From JBBQTU01 sp038213005 (GTDB taxonomy: Bacteria; Planctomycetota; Phycisphaerae; Tepidisphaerales; Tepidisphaeraceae), in contig JBBQTU010000145.1 of assembly GCA_038213005.1 (NCBI GenBank), positions 1 through 11,308 on the forward strand: a stretch of 11,308 nt of DNA, in the 5' to 3' direction. A program made the position numbers and the translations under genes. Within the stretch, counting starts at the first letter, position 1. Each line of letters opens with the position of its first letter. This document shows, piece after piece, positions 10,388 through 11,308 of the stretch. A model generated the notes under the pieces. The model saw only the letters and a list, made by a program, of their open reading frames with translations. It was not told where the DNA came from and searched no databases.

Positions 10388-11308
10388 ATGGCTTACCCAT
10401 TCACAGCGATCGAGAAGAAGTGGCAGCAGTATTGGCTGGAGAATCGCACGTTCCGGGCCCTGGACCCGGCCGACGCCGGGGAGATGCCCAAGGCCTACAT
10501 CCTGGACATGTTTCCCTATCCCAGCGGCGCCGGGCTCCATGTGGGCCATCCTGAGGGATACACCGCGACCGACATCGTCTCTCGCTACAAGCGAATGAAG
10601 GGCTTCAACGTCCTGCACCCGATGGGATGGGATGCCTTCGGCCTGCCGGCCGAGCAGTATGCCATCAAGACCAACACGCACCCTCGCGTTACGACTGAGG
10701 TCAACATCAACAACTTCCGCCGGCAGATCCAGATGCTGGGCCTGTCCTATGACTGGCAGCGCGAAGTGGACACCACCGATCCGAAGTATTACCGCTGGAC
10801 CCAGTGGATTTTCCTGCAACTGTTCAACAGCTACTTCGACCCGATCAAGCAGAAGGCGATGCCGATCGGCCATCTCATTGCTGAATTGCAGAACCAGAAC
10901 TACGTCGTCGCCCCGGATGGCAGTGTCACGCAGAGCCGTCTGCCCGAAGGGTTGCAGGCCCTGGAAGGGCAGGAGAATATCTACCGTTTGTGGCGTGAAC
11001 TGGACCCTGAAGAGCAGCGCGACATTCTCGACGGGGTGCGCCTGGCCTACATGGACGAGATTCCGGTCAACTGGTGCCCGGCCCTGGGCACCGTGCTGGC
11101 TAATGAGGAAGTGATTGACGGCAAGAGCGAAGTCGGCGGTTTCCCGATCGAGCGGCGCCCGCTGCGGCAGTGGATGCTGCGCATCACCGCGTACGGCGAC
11201 CGCCTGCTCAAAGACCTGGATATGCTGGCGTGGCCGGACTCGCTGAAGGAAATGCAGCGCAACTGGATCGGGCGGAGCATTGGCGCTGAGGTGGATTTTG
11301 AGATCGAT
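10388..11308 (+). CDS. leuS: Leucyl-tRNA synthetase, N-terminal part (runs off the window)
   Basis: The gene is cut by the window end after 307 codons; the full enzyme should be over 800 residues. It charges tRNA-Leu with leucine in the cytoplasm. The class I signature PYPSGAGLHVGH is at 43-54 (HVGH 51-54), followed by HPMGWDAFGLPAEQYA and the KTNTHP segment. NWCPALGTVLANEEV (from 228) and the entry to the editing domain with MQRNWIGRS lie near the cut end. Between about 169 and 217 there is an extra segment of roughly 40-50 residues, including RELDPEEQRDILDG, that E. coli LeuS lacks; I associate it with planctomycete enzymes. The ATG at 10388 gives the expected N-terminus AYPFTAIEKKWQQYW. 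Element B lies just upstream. Confidence 0.96.
   Translation, partial: MAYPFTAIEKKWQQYWLENRTFRALDPADAGEMPKAYILDMFPYPSGAGLHVGHPEGYTATDIVSRYKRMKGFNVLHPMGWDAFGLPAEQYAIKTNTHPRVTTEVNINNFRRQIQMLGLSYDWQREVDTTDPKYYRWTQWIFLQLFNSYFDPIKQKAMPIGHLIAELQNQNYVVAPDGSVTQSRLPEGLQALEGQENIYRLWRELDPEEQRDILDGVRLAYMDEIPVNWCPALGTVLANEEVIDGKSEVGGFPIERRPLRQWMLRITAYGDRLLKDLDMLAWPDSLKEMQRNWIGRSIGAEVDFEID

Overview
The window is GC-rich bacterial DNA carrying ordinary chromosomal genes. Weak evidence points to Planctomycetota, possibly a Phycisphaerae-like lineage: LeuS has an extra segment between its first catalytic block and NWCP, the non-coding DNA is full of GC-rich stem-loop repeats, and a PHP-type DNA polymerase X, a PmtA-like methyltransferase and an agmatine-deiminase-family enzyme occur together. 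This placement is an inference and was not tested by a search.

Layout. At 1-239 is a hairpin-rich region followed by the promoter of aroA (240-1538, +, shikimate pathway). At 1539-1767 are G/C-rich tandem repeats. A membrane-anchored thioredoxin-fold protein that has lost both active-site cysteines (1768-2304, -) is divergent from polX, a DNA polymerase X with a PHP domain (2350-4122, +). At 4123-4437 lies an inverted-repeat-bounded cluster of stem-loops (element A) and then a promoter. It is followed by an MNT-HEPN (MntA/HepT) toxin-antitoxin pair (4438-4743 and 4733-5074, +), which runs with a 28-bp gap into a GT-C membrane glycosyltransferase (5103-6725, +). An agmatine-deiminase-family enzyme (6804-7874, -) converges on it. 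The 7875-8257 interval holds a long dyad and a second copy of the G/C-rich repeat. A minus-strand group follows, read as a two-helix membrane protein (9766-9990), 6-phosphogluconolactonase (8952-9698) and a PmtA-like methyltransferase (8258-8902). At 9991-10387 is a second inverted-repeat element (element B). The window ends inside leuS (10388 to beyond 11308, +).

Two patterns stand out. First, five genes (aroA, the thioredoxin-fold gene, mntA, the 74-residue membrane protein and leuS) each have a TATA-like -10 hexamer only 7-9 bases before the ATG and no Shine-Dalgarno sequence. This predicts leaderless or nearly leaderless mRNAs. Genes inside probable operons (the glycosyltransferase, pgl, the methyltransferase), and more weakly polX, have Shine-Dalgarno-like sequences instead. 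Second, one 17-mer, GTGCCCGTTTTTCCGGG, occurs four times as two inverted pairs (4175/4370 and 10056/10332). The pairs bound two elements with different interiors, and each element ends about 50-65 bases before a predicted leaderless start codon.

No tRNA, rRNA, CRISPR array, transposase or integrase was recognised.
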